Notes: a model not told the origin generated them from the sequence alone. A DNA stretch of 64,000 nucleotides from Kosakonia pseudosacchari (GCF_900184035.1 NZ_FXWP01000014.1:124001-188000), one strand, 5' to 3'; shown: positions 46,823 through 57,252, counted from the stretch's first letter. Made by a program: numbers and translations.

Positions 46823-47806
46823 TTATTTAATAAGTTTTTTAAGCCGAAAGTAGCGACGCCCAAGCCGCCAGCGCTGGCGAAACCCACGTGCGTTTTGCCA
46901 AATCATTGACCAAATCCCTCGGTCAAAAAGCTCCTGCGTGATCTCGCGTTTTTTTGCCAGATCATCAATGTTATTAATCTCATGTAAAATGCCCAACCCT
47001 TCTTTGGCGATTTGCCACTGGCAAGCCGGAACACGTTTGACTTGTTCCGGATATCGACGGTTAATCGCGTCGAGCATTTCCAGGATTTTCATATAATGAC
47101 GCGCTGAACGCATTCGAGTGTCATTGGTACCAGGAATATGTGATACCGATGCAGAATGGATCAAATAGTCGTAAAACGTTTCATCCACATATTGAACACG
47201 CTTCGCGGTGAGCAATACTTCAGTTGTCCACGGAATATCCTGATGGCGTAAACCGTGCTCGAACGTAAAACCATGCTCTTTGATAAATGCATGACGGTAA
47301 ATATTCAACCAGGTGACGTGCAGAAACTTGCGCGACGAGAGCGCCATTTGCAACCAAACCGGCCCTTCCAGTACGCCTGTTGAAGAGAGTTTATCGGACG
47401 GAAAAATTTTCTTTGCCGGACGGCCATCATCATAGATGTAAGTACCATTACAGGTCGCGACATCCAGATTACCTTGCGTCGCTATCTCCAGCAGGCGCGG
47501 ATACATGCCGGGATAGATCACATCGTCGATATCGGGGAAAGCCAGATACTCACCGCGCGCGACAGCAAGGCCAGTATTTCGCGCCGCTGAAACGCCCTGG
47601 TTAGCCTGGTTGATCACCTGAAAGTGAGCAAATTCACTGGCGTAACGCGCGATCACTTCGGCAGAACCATCAGTCGAACCATCGTTAACAACAATCATCT
47701 CAAGGCTTTCAAGTTGTTGATTCTTGATACTGTCAAAGAATGCGCTGAGGAATTTTTCGCCATTATAAACAGCAATAACGAGGCTCAGTTGCGGTGTATC
47801 GGACAT
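46823..47806 (-). CDS. GT2-family glycosyltransferase of the LPS outer core
   Basis: A 327-residue GT-A enzyme. SLVIAVYNGEKFLSAFFDSI, the VNDGSTDGS nucleotide site, ANQGVSAARNTGL and the DIDD motif (FPDIDDVIYP) define the family. The C-terminal region is basic (RQRWRLGRRYFRLKKLIK), fitting membrane association at the inner leaflet. Together with the next gene and WaaL it forms a block that differs in composition from the inner-core genes. Donor and acceptor sugars are unknown. Confidence 0.82.
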   Translation of the reverse strand: MSDTPQLSLVIAVYNGEKFLSAFFDSIKNQQLESLEMIVVNDGSTDGSAEVIARYASEFAHFQVINQANQGVSAARNTGLAVARGEYLAFPDIDDVIYPGMYPRLLEIATQGNLDVATCNGTYIYDDGRPAKKIFPSDKLSSTGVLEGPVWLQMALSSRKFLHVTWLNIYRHAFIKEHGFTFEHGLRHQDIPWTTEVLLTAKRVQYVDETFYDYLIHSASVSHIPGTNDTRMRSARHYMKILEMLDAINRRYPEQVKRVPACQWQIAKEGLGILHEINNIDDLAKKREITQELFDRGIWSMIWQNARGFRQRWRLGRRYFRLKKLIK

Positions 47807-47965
47807 GCTTTCTCCGTTAAAAGCGGGCTGTGCGAAGGATTTACCCTGATAGTTTGTGGCCTTTTAAAGACCATCGAAGCGGCAGATTTGTTCCGTGGTG
47901 GTTGCGCCAGCGGTGCTCATTATCTACGAAGCGATAAAGAAAGCTACTGGCGCACGGGGAGACTG

Positions 47966-49333
47966 TTAAATTTTGGGGGGATCAGCGCGCAACTGGTGTA
48001 AAGCACACATGCCAATCAATAGGCCAGTAAGAAACATGTATTGCTCAAGATAGTGATCCAGCAAGTTATGATCAACCAACGTGCGTGAGAAGAAGCCAAT
48101 GGTAAACAGCAGCAAAAACATGCCGATCATTGTATTGCCATGGCGAAAGTGTCGCCAGCCGATATACCAACATCCCGCCAACAGAATTAACCAACCCGCG
48201 ATACCCGCAAACCCATTTTGCAAGCCGAATTCAATCAAGCCGTAATGGCTGTGTGGGATGGTAATACGATTGGTATGTAAATCGCGATTCAAAATATAGT
48301 TGAAAGCTTCTTTATGGGGGCCCATTCCTGCTGGATACTTGAAGACCAATTTCCATCCCTGATGGAAAAAGCTGGCACGGCAGCCATTAGAGTGGTTCAT
48401 CGGCATATCCATGTCATTTATGGGTGCTGCTGCGCTCTTGATATAGCAGAAACTGTCAAAAGGGGCATTCCAGCCGGTAATCGCATCGCTTTCCAGACTC
48501 TGCCAGCGAGGGTCTGTTTTCCACGAGGCGTAGCCCAGCGCCATAGAGGCCGCGACAATTGCCACTAAAATGCCACAGGTCAGCACTACCCGGCTGCGCT
48601 GCATATTATGCAGCGTGATAAGAATGAAGGCGGAAAACAGGCCGCCAACCAGGCCGATAGTCCCCCAGCGTGTATCCACTAATGCGGTACAGACGAGGTT
48701 CGACAGCAGTAGCAACCCCAGCACCGGTGTGCTCAGGCGCAGAAAACGCTGGTGCATTAAACCGCGCGCCAACAACTCTGCCAGAATAAAACCGGTGATC
48801 ATATTGATCTGGAAACTCATGCGCGTGCGGTTAAACACAATACGCGTCTCACCCCAATGGATCACACCATCACGCCAGTAAAGCCAAACCGTATCCAGCA
48901 AGTGAATGAGAATGACGCCCCAGAAAGAGAGCACAATCAACGTAAATAGCCGGGCAGCAGAAAAATTGGGAAACGCCGATTGTACGGCTGGCAGCAGCAC
49001 GATACCCGCACAGAAAAGTAGTGCGGGACGTACCCATTGCCCGTCCCAGGTGCCGATCATCTCTTTCAAATCTGGCGCAACAAACAAGCCGTTGATCAGC
49101 AGGAACAGTGTTAACGCACCAAGCGTATAAAGGACAAAGCGCAACTGTTTACCGTGCAACTGAGTGCGAGCCTGGGGAGAGGTGAAAAACAGGCCGAGTG
49201 AAAGCGCGATAACCGGATAGATGAACCCATTTCTGTGGAAAGGTAATTGACCGTTAGGCATTGGCCAGACAAAACACAAAGCGAGGGTAAACAGGACCAG
49301 GATCCCTGCCAAAAAAGTGCGAGTTTTAGTCAT
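47966..49333 (-). CDS. waaL: O-antigen ligase WaaL
   Basis: A 455-residue polytopic membrane protein with about 12 hydrophobic helices and one large periplasmic loop (about 270-345). The Wzy_C-type motif HSHYGLIEFGLQNGFAG near 350 contains the conserved His, and basic residues cluster in the loop. WaaL joins undecaprenyl-linked O antigen to the outer core of lipid A-core on the periplasmic face. As usual for WaaL, similarity lies in topology more than sequence. It is on the minus strand, leading the outer-core block. Confidence 0.85.
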   Translation of the reverse strand: MTKTRTFLAGILVLFTLALCFVWPMPNGQLPFHRNGFIYPVIALSLGLFFTSPQARTQLHGKQLRFVLYTLGALTLFLLINGLFVAPDLKEMIGTWDGQWVRPALLFCAGIVLLPAVQSAFPNFSAARLFTLIVLSFWGVILIHLLDTVWLYWRDGVIHWGETRIVFNRTRMSFQINMITGFILAELLARGLMHQRFLRLSTPVLGLLLLSNLVCTALVDTRWGTIGLVGGLFSAFILITLHNMQRSRVVLTCGILVAIVAASMALGYASWKTDPRWQSLESDAITGWNAPFDSFCYIKSAAAPINDMDMPMNHSNGCRASFFHQGWKLVFKYPAGMGPHKEAFNYILNRDLHTNRITIPHSHYGLIEFGLQNGFAGIAGWLILLAGCWYIGWRHFRHGNTMIGMFLLLFTIGFFSRTLVDHNLLDHYLEQYMFLTGLLIGMCALHQLRADPPKI

Positions 49334-49577
49334 AATTCTCAGGCTGATTAATAAGTTCGTGGCCTTATCGGCAAATTAACGCTCCAGAATGCACTCCCCT
49401 GGATCGCTTGGGTAGTGTGATGAAGCGGAGGAAAACTACCACAGAAAAATTATGTTAAGAAGTGGCTTCTTTGTAATCAGGGTTTTCTTCTGGAAATCGC
49501 TCGCCGTGCACTTCGGTGCTCCCGACGTATATAATGCCCCCAATTTTGGCGTCTGTAAGCCAGGTTACAGGAAATCT

Positions 49578-50681
49578 ATGCATATTGTTCACACCGAAGC
49601 AGATGGCGGGAAAGGCGGGCAGCCGCTGCGGATTATCAATGAGTCGTTAGGCATGCTGGAGCGCGGCCATCAGGTGACTATCCTGTGTCCAGAAACTGCG
49701 CCGCTGCACCAGATGGCGAGCGATGCCGGGCTAACGGTGGTGACCATGCCGCTGAAACGCAAGAATATCGCCAACCTGCTTGCGCTGCGCCGCTGGTTGC
49801 GCGCGAACCGCGATAGTATTGATGTGATTAATAGCCATAATTCCGCCGATACCTGGCTGGTGGCGCTGGCGAACCTCACGCTGTCACGCCCGGTGCCGTT
49901 GGTACGTACCCGCCACGCTTCCGGTACGCCGCGCAATAACTGGACCACGCGCTGGCTGTTCCGCCGTGCCTGCGCGCATATCGTCAGTACCGGAGAAGCG
50001 CTGCGCTATCAGATGGTCGACATCGGCGTACCGCTGGAACAAACCACCTCGGTGCCAAGCGGTGTTGATACCCGGCGTTTTCATCCTGCTGATAAAACGG
50101 CTGCGCGTGAACTGTGCGGGTTAGCGCAGGATGCCCTGTGGCTGGGTGTGGTGTCCCATTTGCGCCCGAACAAAGGGCATAGCGTGCTGCTCAAAGCGCT
50201 GGCGCAAATTAACGACCCGGCGATCAAACTGGCGATTGTCGGTGAAGGGCCGCATCGGGCGACGCTGGAACAGGAAATCGTGCAGCTTGGTTTGCAGGAT
50301 CGCGTGGTGATGGCGGGCCATCAAAGCAATCCTTCGCAGTGGTTTCCGGCGTTCGATATTGCGTTAAGTCCGTCGCACGATATGGAAGGTGTACCGCAAG
50401 GCGTACTGCAATCGCTGGCTTGCCGCATCGCGACTATCGCCACAGATGCGGGGGGCACGGCGGATGCCATTATCAATGAACAAACCGGCTTGCTGGTGGC
50501 GCAGCGTGACGTGGAAGCTCTGCGCGGCGCGATTGTTCGCCTGGCTGGCGACGCCGCGCTACGCGATACGCTGGCGCAACAGGGTTATGATTACCTGTGC
50601 GCGCATTTAACGCGTGAATGTATGCTGGCGGCGATGGAAAAGGTGTTCGACGACGCCGCTCAGCACACCAGGTCGCGGTAA
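49578..50681 (+). CDS. GT4-family LPS-core glycosyltransferase (WabH-like)
   Basis: A 367-residue GT-B enzyme starting MHIVHTEADGGKGGQPLRII; the open frame extends 42 codons upstream without support. The Glycos_transf_1 domain shows GVVSHLRPNKGHSVLLKAL, GEGPHRATLE and the E-x7-E-type stretch MEGVPQGVLQSLACRIATIATDAGG (in parts). WabH of Klebsiella adds GlcNAc to core GalA; similarity to that group is likely but from memory. Its orientation is opposite to all surrounding waa genes, and its last 22 bases overlap the wabG-like 3' end. Confidence 0.75.
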   Translation: MHIVHTEADGGKGGQPLRIINESLGMLERGHQVTILCPETAPLHQMASDAGLTVVTMPLKRKNIANLLALRRWLRANRDSIDVINSHNSADTWLVALANLTLSRPVPLVRTRHASGTPRNNWTTRWLFRRACAHIVSTGEALRYQMVDIGVPLEQTTSVPSGVDTRRFHPADKTAARELCGLAQDALWLGVVSHLRPNKGHSVLLKALAQINDPAIKLAIVGEGPHRATLEQEIVQLGLQDRVVMAGHQSNPSQWFPAFDIALSPSHDMEGVPQGVLQSLACRIATIATDAGGTADAIINEQTGLLVAQRDVEALRGAIVRLAGDAALRDTLAQQGYDYLCAHLTRECMLAAMEKVFDDAAQHTRSR

Positions 50682-51769
50682 AGCGCCTGCAACTCCTGGG
50701 CCATTCGATCCAGCGTCCAGGGTTCTGCGGTGGCGCGCGCCGCCGCCGCATAATCCACGCCGCGCGCACGGCCGGCCAGCCACTCACCGACAGACGCACT
50801 GTAACCCTCGCTGTCCAGCGCATCGCGCACCCAGCCGTTTTCCCCTTCGACCACCCATTCGGCAGCGCCGCAGCCTGGGCTGGTAAACAGCGGCAGCCCG
50901 CAAGCCAACGCTTCAACGCAGACGTTCGGGAACGGATCGTAGAGCGTTGGCAGGATCAGCGCATCCGCCGAACCGTAGACCTGGCGAATATCCGCCACCG
51001 GGCCAAGAAAACGCACACGCTTCGCCACGCCCAACTGGCGTGCCAGCTTTTCAAACTTACGGGCGTGTTTATCGCGACCCGCTACCAGCAGCCAGACGGA
51101 CGGATGCGCGACAATCGCACGCAGCGCCGTCGCGACGCCTTTGCGGGTAAAACCGGAACCGACATACGCCAGCATCGGCGCATCGGCAGGAATTGCCAGC
51201 GCCGTTCGCAGGGACAATTCACGCACGCTGGGGTGGAAATGGGCGGTATCGACGCCGTTATAAATCACCGTCAATTGGTCGTCGCGCAATTGAAAACGGC
51301 GGGCGATATCATCGCGCACCATCCGCGAATTACAGATAACCGTGCGCAGCGCAGGGTGAGCGAACATCTGGCGCTCCGCCTGCAAAATGTAGTGGTGATA
51401 GGGGCTGAAATTCTGCGACCAGCGTTTTAGCGGTGACAGAATGCGGCTGTATTGCTCAAGCCAGGTGGCATGTACGCCGTCTCCGGCACGGAAAATGGTC
51501 GCACCGGGAATGCGCTCATGGCTTTGCACAATATCGAAATCGGCAAAGTGCGCCGCCGCCGCGTCAGCAAAACCCGCTTCGCGCATTTTGCGGTTACGAA
51601 ACGGTGGATTGACCGTCAGGGTGTGCCAGCCAGCGGCGTTTTCCCATTCGCGGGCAATCAGCGTGACATCCAGTGATGTGTCCTGCGCCAGCACATTTAA
51701 GGCGCGGGAAACGAAACGCTCTGCGCCGCCGTTCGGGTTATAGGTTTGTCTGACGATAGCCAGCTTCAT
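50660..51769 (-). CDS. wabG: WabG-like LPS-core glycosyltransferase
   Basis: A 369-residue GT4 enzyme. The N-terminus (KLAIVRQTYNPNGGAERFVSRAL), FDIVQSHERIPGATIFRAGDGVH, and C-terminal LPTLYDPFPNVCVEALACGLPLFTS (in parts) match Klebsiella WabG better than E. coli WaaG. WabG transfers galacturonic acid to heptose II, giving a negatively charged inner core without heptose phosphates. Its start overlaps the waaQ stop by four bases, so it is the last gene of hldD-waaF-waaC-waaQ-wabG. The assignment to the WabG group is from remembered sequence features. Confidence 0.78.
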   Translation of the reverse strand: MKLAIVRQTYNPNGGAERFVSRALNVLAQDTSLDVTLIAREWENAAGWHTLTVNPPFRNRKMREAGFADAAAAHFADFDIVQSHERIPGATIFRAGDGVHATWLEQYSRILSPLKRWSQNFSPYHHYILQAERQMFAHPALRTVICNSRMVRDDIARRFQLRDDQLTVIYNGVDTAHFHPSVRELSLRTALAIPADAPMLAYVGSGFTRKGVATALRAIVAHPSVWLLVAGRDKHARKFEKLARQLGVAKRVRFLGPVADIRQVYGSADALILPTLYDPFPNVCVEALACGLPLFTSPGCGAAEWVVEGENGWVRDALDSEGYSASVGEWLAGRARGVDYAAAARATAEPWTLDRMAQELQALYRDLVC

Positions 51770-52869
51770 GCGGGGTTTTCCAGCAATAAGGTATCAATCG
51801 CGCCGAGCACTTGCGCAGGCGTAATGGCGGTAATGCAATCAGAAACCTGGCTGTCGCCGCAGCCTGCTTTGCCGCAAGGCTGGCAGGTGAAACCGGCAGT
51901 GATCACCCGATAAGAGACGCCCCACGGTGCCCATTTGATAGCGCCCGTCGGGCCAAAAATAGCGACGGTGGGCGTTCCTACGGCGCTGGCCAGATGCATT
52001 GGCATCGAATCGACGCCGAAGTAGAGCCGCGCATGTTTCATCAACGCGCCAAGCTCTTTCAGATTCAACTGCCCGCTTAGATCAAACACCGGTTGTGTCA
52101 GTGCGGCGCGCAGCTTATCCATATAATCGCTCTCCTCTTTCGACGGCGCGGCAGAGAGAATGATCGGTAAGCCACGGGCTGCCAGCGTGTCGATAGTCGC
52201 TGCCAGCTTGTCGATTTGCCAGGCTTTGAACATCCAGCGCGATGTCGGGTGCACCAGAATGTAGGATTTGCTGGCGAGGCCAAAGCCCGCCAGTTTTTGC
52301 AAAATGGTGTTTTCCGCTTCCTCGCCTGGCGTAAACAACGTGCGTTTGTCCTCTGCGCTGGCCGGGTGGATACCAATGCGGCGCAGGGCATCCAGGTTCA
52401 CTTCCACCATATGGCGGCTGTTATCCTGGATTGCCGGATAGAGTGTGGTGAAGGATTTCACCCAACGCCAGCGGGCGAGGCCGCCGCGTTTATCCGGCTT
52501 GAAACCCACCGAGACGCGAGGTTTCAGCTTGCGCGCCAGTCGCGCCCCGTGCCAGTGTTCGGTGAGGTTTATCAGCACATCATAATTGCGCGCTTTTAGC
52601 CGGTTGCGCAGGCCGCGATAGAGGCTTAACTGCTTTAACCAGCCCTGTTTGCGCCATTTGCGCCCGATGGTATGTACTTGATCGATATAAGGATGGTTGG
52701 TCAACATCGCCTGAGTATCGTCATATACCAGTGCATCCACTTCGACGCCGGGCCAGTTTTTCTTCAGTACGGTAAACATGGGCGAGGTCAGCAAGACATC
52801 ACCGTGGTGACGCAACTTGATAATCAGCACCCGTTTCGGCGGGCGTTCGGGTGAGAAGAAATCAGACAT
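51766..52869 (-). CDS. waaQ: LPS heptosyltransferase III WaaQ
   Basis: A 367-residue GT9 enzyme adding the side-branch heptose III to heptose II. ATG 52869 (MSDFFSPERPPKRVLIIKLR) is chosen; the GTG six bases earlier is less likely. The family motifs ILVHPTSRWMFKAWQIDKLA and FGVDSMPMHLASAVGTPTVAIFGPTGA (in parts) are clear. It overlaps the waaC stop by eight bases and the wabG-like start by four. Confidence 0.93.
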   Translation of the reverse strand: MSDFFSPERPPKRVLIIKLRHHGDVLLTSPMFTVLKKNWPGVEVDALVYDDTQAMLTNHPYIDQVHTIGRKWRKQGWLKQLSLYRGLRNRLKARNYDVLINLTEHWHGARLARKLKPRVSVGFKPDKRGGLARWRWVKSFTTLYPAIQDNSRHMVEVNLDALRRIGIHPASAEDKRTLFTPGEEAENTILQKLAGFGLASKSYILVHPTSRWMFKAWQIDKLAATIDTLAARGLPIILSAAPSKEESDYMDKLRAALTQPVFDLSGQLNLKELGALMKHARLYFGVDSMPMHLASAVGTPTVAIFGPTGAIKWAPWGVSYRVITAGFTCQPCGKAGCGDSQVSDCITAITPAQVLGAIDTLLLENPA

Positions 52870-53845
52870 GGACACGCTCAGCTGCCAGCAAAGGCTGTAA
52901 TTGGCGATAAACCGCAGCGGCAGAAAGGCTGCTCAGTTGCGAAGAGTTTTCCGGGCGGCAAATGGTTTGGTTTTTTCCGTAGCCGCCGATAAGACCGGGA
53001 TCCGTTGGGCCATAAAGCGTGATGTTCGGCCTGTCCAGCGCAGCGGTAAGATGGCTTAAACCGGTATCGACCGAGACGACAAACCGCGCGCCTGCCAGTT
53101 CTCGTGCCACATTCTCAAGGCTCATCCGCGGCAAAACGTCGACAAAATCCAGCCCTTGCGCCAGCCGTTTCGCGCGGGCTTCTTCATGCGGCGCGCCCCA
53201 CGGAAGCTTGATGCGTAAACCGCTATCTGCCAGCAAATTAAGTAACTCGCGCCAGTGCGCTTCCGGCCAGTGCTTATCATCGCGGGTGGTGGCGTGTAAG
53301 AACACGGCATAGGGCGAATGCGACGCGTCCGCGACGGCAAAGTGGCGGGCAATGGCGTAATCGCCCTGCGTTTGTGGTTTGGTATAACCGAGGCTTTTGG
53401 CGAACAACTCGCGGGTGCGCTCAACAGCGTGTTGCTGTTTAGCAATGTGGTGACGGCGATTATAAAACAGGCTCGCCAGCGGTTCGCGCGCGGTACTCCA
53501 GTCCATACCGTGCTTCACGCCATGCGCCAGCCGGGTGACCAGCGCGGCGCTTTTCACCAGCCCTTGCGCATCAATAATCGCGTCGTACTGTCCGGCCTGC
53601 ACCGCTTCGCGAAAGGCTTTACGCTCAGCAGCAATCGGCGCGGAAAACCAGGCTTTGCGCCAGCGGCGGATCGCCACCGGGATAACGCGCTCAACGGCGG
53701 CATGCCAGGCGGGGATCTGGGCGAAACCCTCTTCTACAACCCAGTCAAAGCGGATGCCGGGAATCGCCTGTGCGGCATCGGTGAGCGCGGGCAGCGTATG
53801 CAGCACATCGCCCATCGACGAGGTTTTAACGATCAATACCCGCAT
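52862..53845 (-). CDS. waaC: LPS heptosyltransferase I WaaC
   Basis: A 327-residue GT9 enzyme that adds the first L,D-heptose to Kdo in the cytoplasm. It shows MRVLIVKTSSMGDVLHTLPA at the N-terminus, DAQGLVKSA in the first domain, HATTRDDKHWPEAHWREL, and VSVDTGLSHLTAALDRPNITLYGPTDP (in parts) at the donor site. It is three bases after waaF. With HldD, WaaF and WaaQ it builds the heptose region. Confidence 0.96.
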   Translation of the reverse strand: MRVLIVKTSSMGDVLHTLPALTDAAQAIPGIRFDWVVEEGFAQIPAWHAAVERVIPVAIRRWRKAWFSAPIAAERKAFREAVQAGQYDAIIDAQGLVKSAALVTRLAHGVKHGMDWSTAREPLASLFYNRRHHIAKQQHAVERTRELFAKSLGYTKPQTQGDYAIARHFAVADASHSPYAVFLHATTRDDKHWPEAHWRELLNLLADSGLRIKLPWGAPHEEARAKRLAQGLDFVDVLPRMSLENVARELAGARFVVSVDTGLSHLTAALDRPNITLYGPTDPGLIGGYGKNQTICRPENSSQLSSLSAAAVYRQLQPLLAAERVHV

Positions 53846-53848
53846 CGG

Positions 53849-54895
53849 TTATCCTTCCGCGTCCAGCAACAGCGCGTTCAACTCTTCCAGCACGCGCTGC
53901 GGGGTAATATCGATCAGACTCTGGTGATACCCTTCAGCGGCGTCGCCTTTGCGCACTTTGTGGTAGCCGGAAATCAGGCGGATCACACGCGCTTTGTGCG
54001 ACAGCGGCGGGGTGAAATCCGGGCTGCTTGGACCGTAAAGCGCCACCAGCGGACGATTAAGCGCGGCGGCGACATGCATCAAACCGGAATCATTGGTAAC
54101 GACCGCTTTACAGGCGGCAATCAGCACAACGGCTTGTTCCAGCTGCGTTTCACCGGCCAGATTGCGGCACCAGGCTTGCTGCTCGGTGCTGAGCGAAGCC
54201 AGGATCTCGTTGCCCGCTTCGTGATCTTTCGCCGAACCAAACAGCAGCACCTGGTAGCCTTCATCAATCAGTTGCTTTGCCAGCTCTGCGTAATGGTAGT
54301 GCGGCCAGCGTTTCGCGGGGCCAAACTCTGCGCCGGGGCAAAAACCAATCAGCGGGCGTTCTGCTGAAATATCAAACGTCGCGCAAACTTGTAATTTTTC
54401 GCTGTCGTTAACTTGCAACTGCGGCCACAGCAGCGGTTGCGGCAGATCCTGCGCCGAGCGCATCACACCGTTGTCATATGCCAGCGCGACATAGCGCTCT
54501 ACCATCAGCGGCCAGGCTTGTTTATCCAGCGTGCGAATGTCATTGAGCAGGCCGTAACGCATTTCACCGCGCCAGCCGGTACGGTGTGGCACATTGGCGA
54601 AAAAGGGCACTAACGCGGATTTAAACGAGTTGGGCAGCACGTAGGCGCGGTCATAACGGCGCTCGCGCAGGCTGTGGCCCAACTTACGGCGTGCGCCAAT
54701 TTCCAGCGCACCGTGACCAAGCGGCATCGGGATCGCTTCGTTGACTTCCGGCATGCGTGATAAAAGTGGACGGCACCACGCGGGTGCCATCACATCGATT
54801 ATCGCCTGGGGAAAGCGCGCTTTAAGCGTGCGATAAAGACTCTGCGACATCATCATGTCGCCGACCCAGGACGGGCCAATGACCAAAATTTTCAT
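53849..54895 (-). CDS. waaF: LPS heptosyltransferase II WaaF
   Basis: A 348-residue GT9 enzyme adding heptose II to heptose I. Motifs include MKILVIGPSWVGDMMMSQSL, the PNSFKSALVPF stretch, GFCPGAEFGPAKRWP and VTNDSGLMHVAAALNRPLVALYGPSSP (in parts). It starts two bases after hldD and ends three bases before waaC, a tight operon in the usual order. Confidence 0.96.
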   Translation of the reverse strand: MKILVIGPSWVGDMMMSQSLYRTLKARFPQAIIDVMAPAWCRPLLSRMPEVNEAIPMPLGHGALEIGARRKLGHSLRERRYDRAYVLPNSFKSALVPFFANVPHRTGWRGEMRYGLLNDIRTLDKQAWPLMVERYVALAYDNGVMRSAQDLPQPLLWPQLQVNDSEKLQVCATFDISAERPLIGFCPGAEFGPAKRWPHYHYAELAKQLIDEGYQVLLFGSAKDHEAGNEILASLSTEQQAWCRNLAGETQLEQAVVLIAACKAVVTNDSGLMHVAAALNRPLVALYGPSSPDFTPPLSHKARVIRLISGYHKVRKGDAAEGYHQSLIDITPQRVLEELNALLLDAEG

Positions 54896-54897
54896 AC

Positions 54898-55830
54898 TTA
54901 CGCGTCGCGGTTCAGCCAGGCCATATACTCGGTTACGCCTTCGGCGACGGTTTTAAACGGTTTGTCGTAACCTGCCGCGCGCAGGTTAGTCAGATCCGCC
55001 TGGGTAAACGCCTGGTAGCGGCCTTTCAGTTTGTCCGGGAACGGAATGTATTCAATGCTGCCTTTTTTGTGGAAGGCCAGCGTCGCATCGGCAACGGCCT
55101 GGAAAGATTCCGCGCGACCGGTACCCAGGTTGTAGATACCGGAAACACCGTTTTCCCAGAACCACAGGTTGACCGCCGCGACATCGCCCACGTAGACGAA
55201 ATCGCGTTTGAAGTTTTCGCTGCCTTCGAACAGTTTCGGGCTTTCACCGTTGTTCAACTGGGTATTGAGGTGGAAGGCCACGCTCGCCATGCTGCCTTTA
55301 TGCCCTTCGCGCGGGCCATACACATTGAAGTAGCGGAAACCGACGATCGGCGAGTTCGCTTCCGGCAGGATGCCGCGCACATACTCGTCGAACAGCATTT
55401 TTGAGTAGCCGTAGACGTTGAGCGGCTTTTCATATTCGCGGGATTCAATAAAGTCCGACGTACGCCCGCCGTAAGTGGCGGCGGACGAGGCGTACAGGAA
55501 CGGGATTTCACGCTCCAGGCAGTAATGCAGCAGCTCTTTGGAGTACTGATAGTTGTTATCCATCATATACTTGCCATCCCACTCGGTGGTGGAAGAGCAT
55601 GCGCCTTCGTGGAATACCGCTTCAATATCACCGAACTCTTCGCCAGACATAATCTGGATCAGGAAATCTTCTTTATCCATGTAGTCGGCAATGTGCAGGT
55701 CAACCAGATTGACGAATTTGGTGCCGTCTTTCAGGTTGTCCACCACCAGAATGTCGGTGATGCCTTTATCATTCAGGGCCTTAACGATGTTACTACCGAT
55801 AAAACCCGCGCCGCCGGTCACGATGATCAT
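54898..55830 (-). CDS. hldD: ADP-L-glycero-D-manno-heptose-6-epimerase
   Basis: A 310-residue short-chain dehydrogenase/reductase that converts ADP-D,D-heptose to the L,D form used by WaaC/F/Q. The NADP-binding motif [14 protein letters not shown], the catalytic Ser in ASSAATYGG and Tyr/Lys in [12 protein letters not shown] are intact. It leads hldD-waaF-waaC-waaQ-wabG and is divergent from kbl; in E. coli this promoter region is heat-shock responsive. Confidence 0.97.
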   Translation of the reverse strand: MIIVTGGAGFIGSNIVKALNDKGITDILVVDNLKDGTKFVNLVDLHIADYMDKEDFLIQIMSGEEFGDIEAVFHEGACSSTTEWDGKYMMDNNYQYSKELLHYCLEREIPFLYASSAATYGGRTSDFIESREYEKPLNVYGYSKMLFDEYVRGILPEANSPIVGFRYFNVYGPREGHKGSMASVAFHLNTQLNNGESPKLFEGSENFKRDFVYVGDVAAVNLWFWENGVSGIYNLGTGRAESFQAVADATLAFHKKGSIEYIPFPDKLKGRYQAFTQADLTNLRAAGYDKPFKTVAEGVTEYMAWLNRDA

Positions 55831-56046
55831 AACTGTACCTTTGAAAAGTGGAGCGTTGAGACGATCTCAGACACTAATGTCTCTTATCATATCATCACAT
55901 TGACGACCCTTCAGCCATTCACCCAGTGAACGATATGGCTATGCGTGATTTATGCTACAAAATGAAGAATGGATGCTGTGTCATCTCGTATCACCGTATA
56001 CCTTTCGGTAATATGTGCCGAAATTTGCCCAGTCTGGAGAATTGCG

Positions 56047-57243
56047 ATGCGTGGGGATTTTTATAAACAGTTAACGAACGACCTGGAAACCGCGCGGGCG
56101 GAAGGGTTGTTTAAAGAAGAACGCATTATCACGTCGGCCCAGCAGGCTGATATCACCGTGGCGAACGCGGGCCATGTCATTAACTTCTGCGCCAATAACT
56201 ATCTTGGCCTTGCTAACCACCCTGATTTGATTGCTGCGGCGAAAACCGGCATGGACAGCCACGGCTTCGGCATGGCGTCGGTGCGCTTTATCTGCGGCAC
56301 GCAGGACAGCCACAAAGTGCTGGAGAAGAAGCTGGCCGACTTCCTCGGCATGGAAGATTCCATTCTTTATTCCTCCTGCTTCGACGCGAATGGCGGCCTG
56401 TTTGAAACGCTGCTCGGCGCGGAAGACGCCATCATTTCCGACGCGCTGAACCATGCTTCCATCATCGACGGTGTACGTTTGTGTAAAGCGAAGCGCTACC
56501 GCTATGCCAACAACGATATGCAGGAGCTGGAAGCCCGCCTGAAAGAGGCGCGTGAAGCGGGGGCGCGTCATGTGCTGATTGCGACTGACGGCGTGTTTTC
56601 CATGGATGGCGTGATCGCTAACCTGCAAGGCGTGTGCGATCTGGCGGATAAATATGACGCGTTGGTAATGGTCGATGACTCTCACGCCGTCGGTTTTGTT
56701 GGCGCGAATGGTCGCGGCACACATGAATATTGCGACGTGATGGGGCGCGTAGACATCATCACCGGCACGCTGGGCAAAGCGCTTGGCGGCGCGTCCGGCG
56801 GTTACACCGCTGCGCGTAAAGAGGTAGTGGAGTGGCTGCGTCAGCGTTCCCGCCCGTATCTCTTCTCCAACTCACTCGCACCCGCCATTGTGGCGGCATC
56901 CATTAAGGTGCTGGAAATGCTGGAATCCGGTGCTGAACTGCGCGATCGCCTGTGGGCAAATGCCCGTCTGTTCCGCGAAAAAATGTCTGCCGCAGGCTTT
57001 ACGCTGGCAGGTGCCGATCACGCGATTATCCCGGTGATGCTGGGCGATGCGGTAGTGGCGCAGAACTTCGCACGCGAGCTGCAAAAAGAGGGGATTTACG
57101 TCACCGGTTTCTTCTTCCCGGTGGTGCCGAAAGGTCAGGCGCGCATCCGTACGCAGATGTCTGCGGCGCATACGCCTGAACAAATTGAACGTGCGGTAGC
57201 TGCCTTTACCCGCATTGGTAAACAACTGAGTGTGATTGCCTGA
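56047..57243 (+). CDS. kbl: 2-amino-3-ketobutyrate CoA ligase
   Basis: A 398-residue PLP enzyme that cleaves 2-amino-3-ketobutyrate with CoA to glycine and acetyl-CoA. [20 protein letters not shown] is the family start. The PLP lysine is in [15 protein letters not shown] and the DDSHAVGF loop holds the cofactor Asp and His. It forms an operon with tdh, nine bases downstream, for threonine breakdown to glycine. Confidence 0.97.
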   Translation: MRGDFYKQLTNDLETARAEGLFKEERIITSAQQADITVANAGHVINFCANNYLGLANHPDLIAAAKTGMDSHGFGMASVRFICGTQDSHKVLEKKLADFLGMEDSILYSSCFDANGGLFETLLGAEDAIISDALNHASIIDGVRLCKAKRYRYANNDMQELEARLKEAREAGARHVLIATDGVFSMDGVIANLQGVCDLADKYDALVMVDDSHAVGFVGANGRGTHEYCDVMGRVDIITGTLGKALGGASGGYTAARKEVVEWLRQRSRPYLFSNSLAPAIVAASIKVLEMLESGAELRDRLWANARLFREKMSAAGFTLAGADHAIIPVMLGDAVVAQNFARELQKEGIYVTGFFFPVVPKGQARIRTQMSAAHTPEQIERAVAAFTRIGKQLSVIA

Positions 57244-57252
57244 GGGCGTGAA

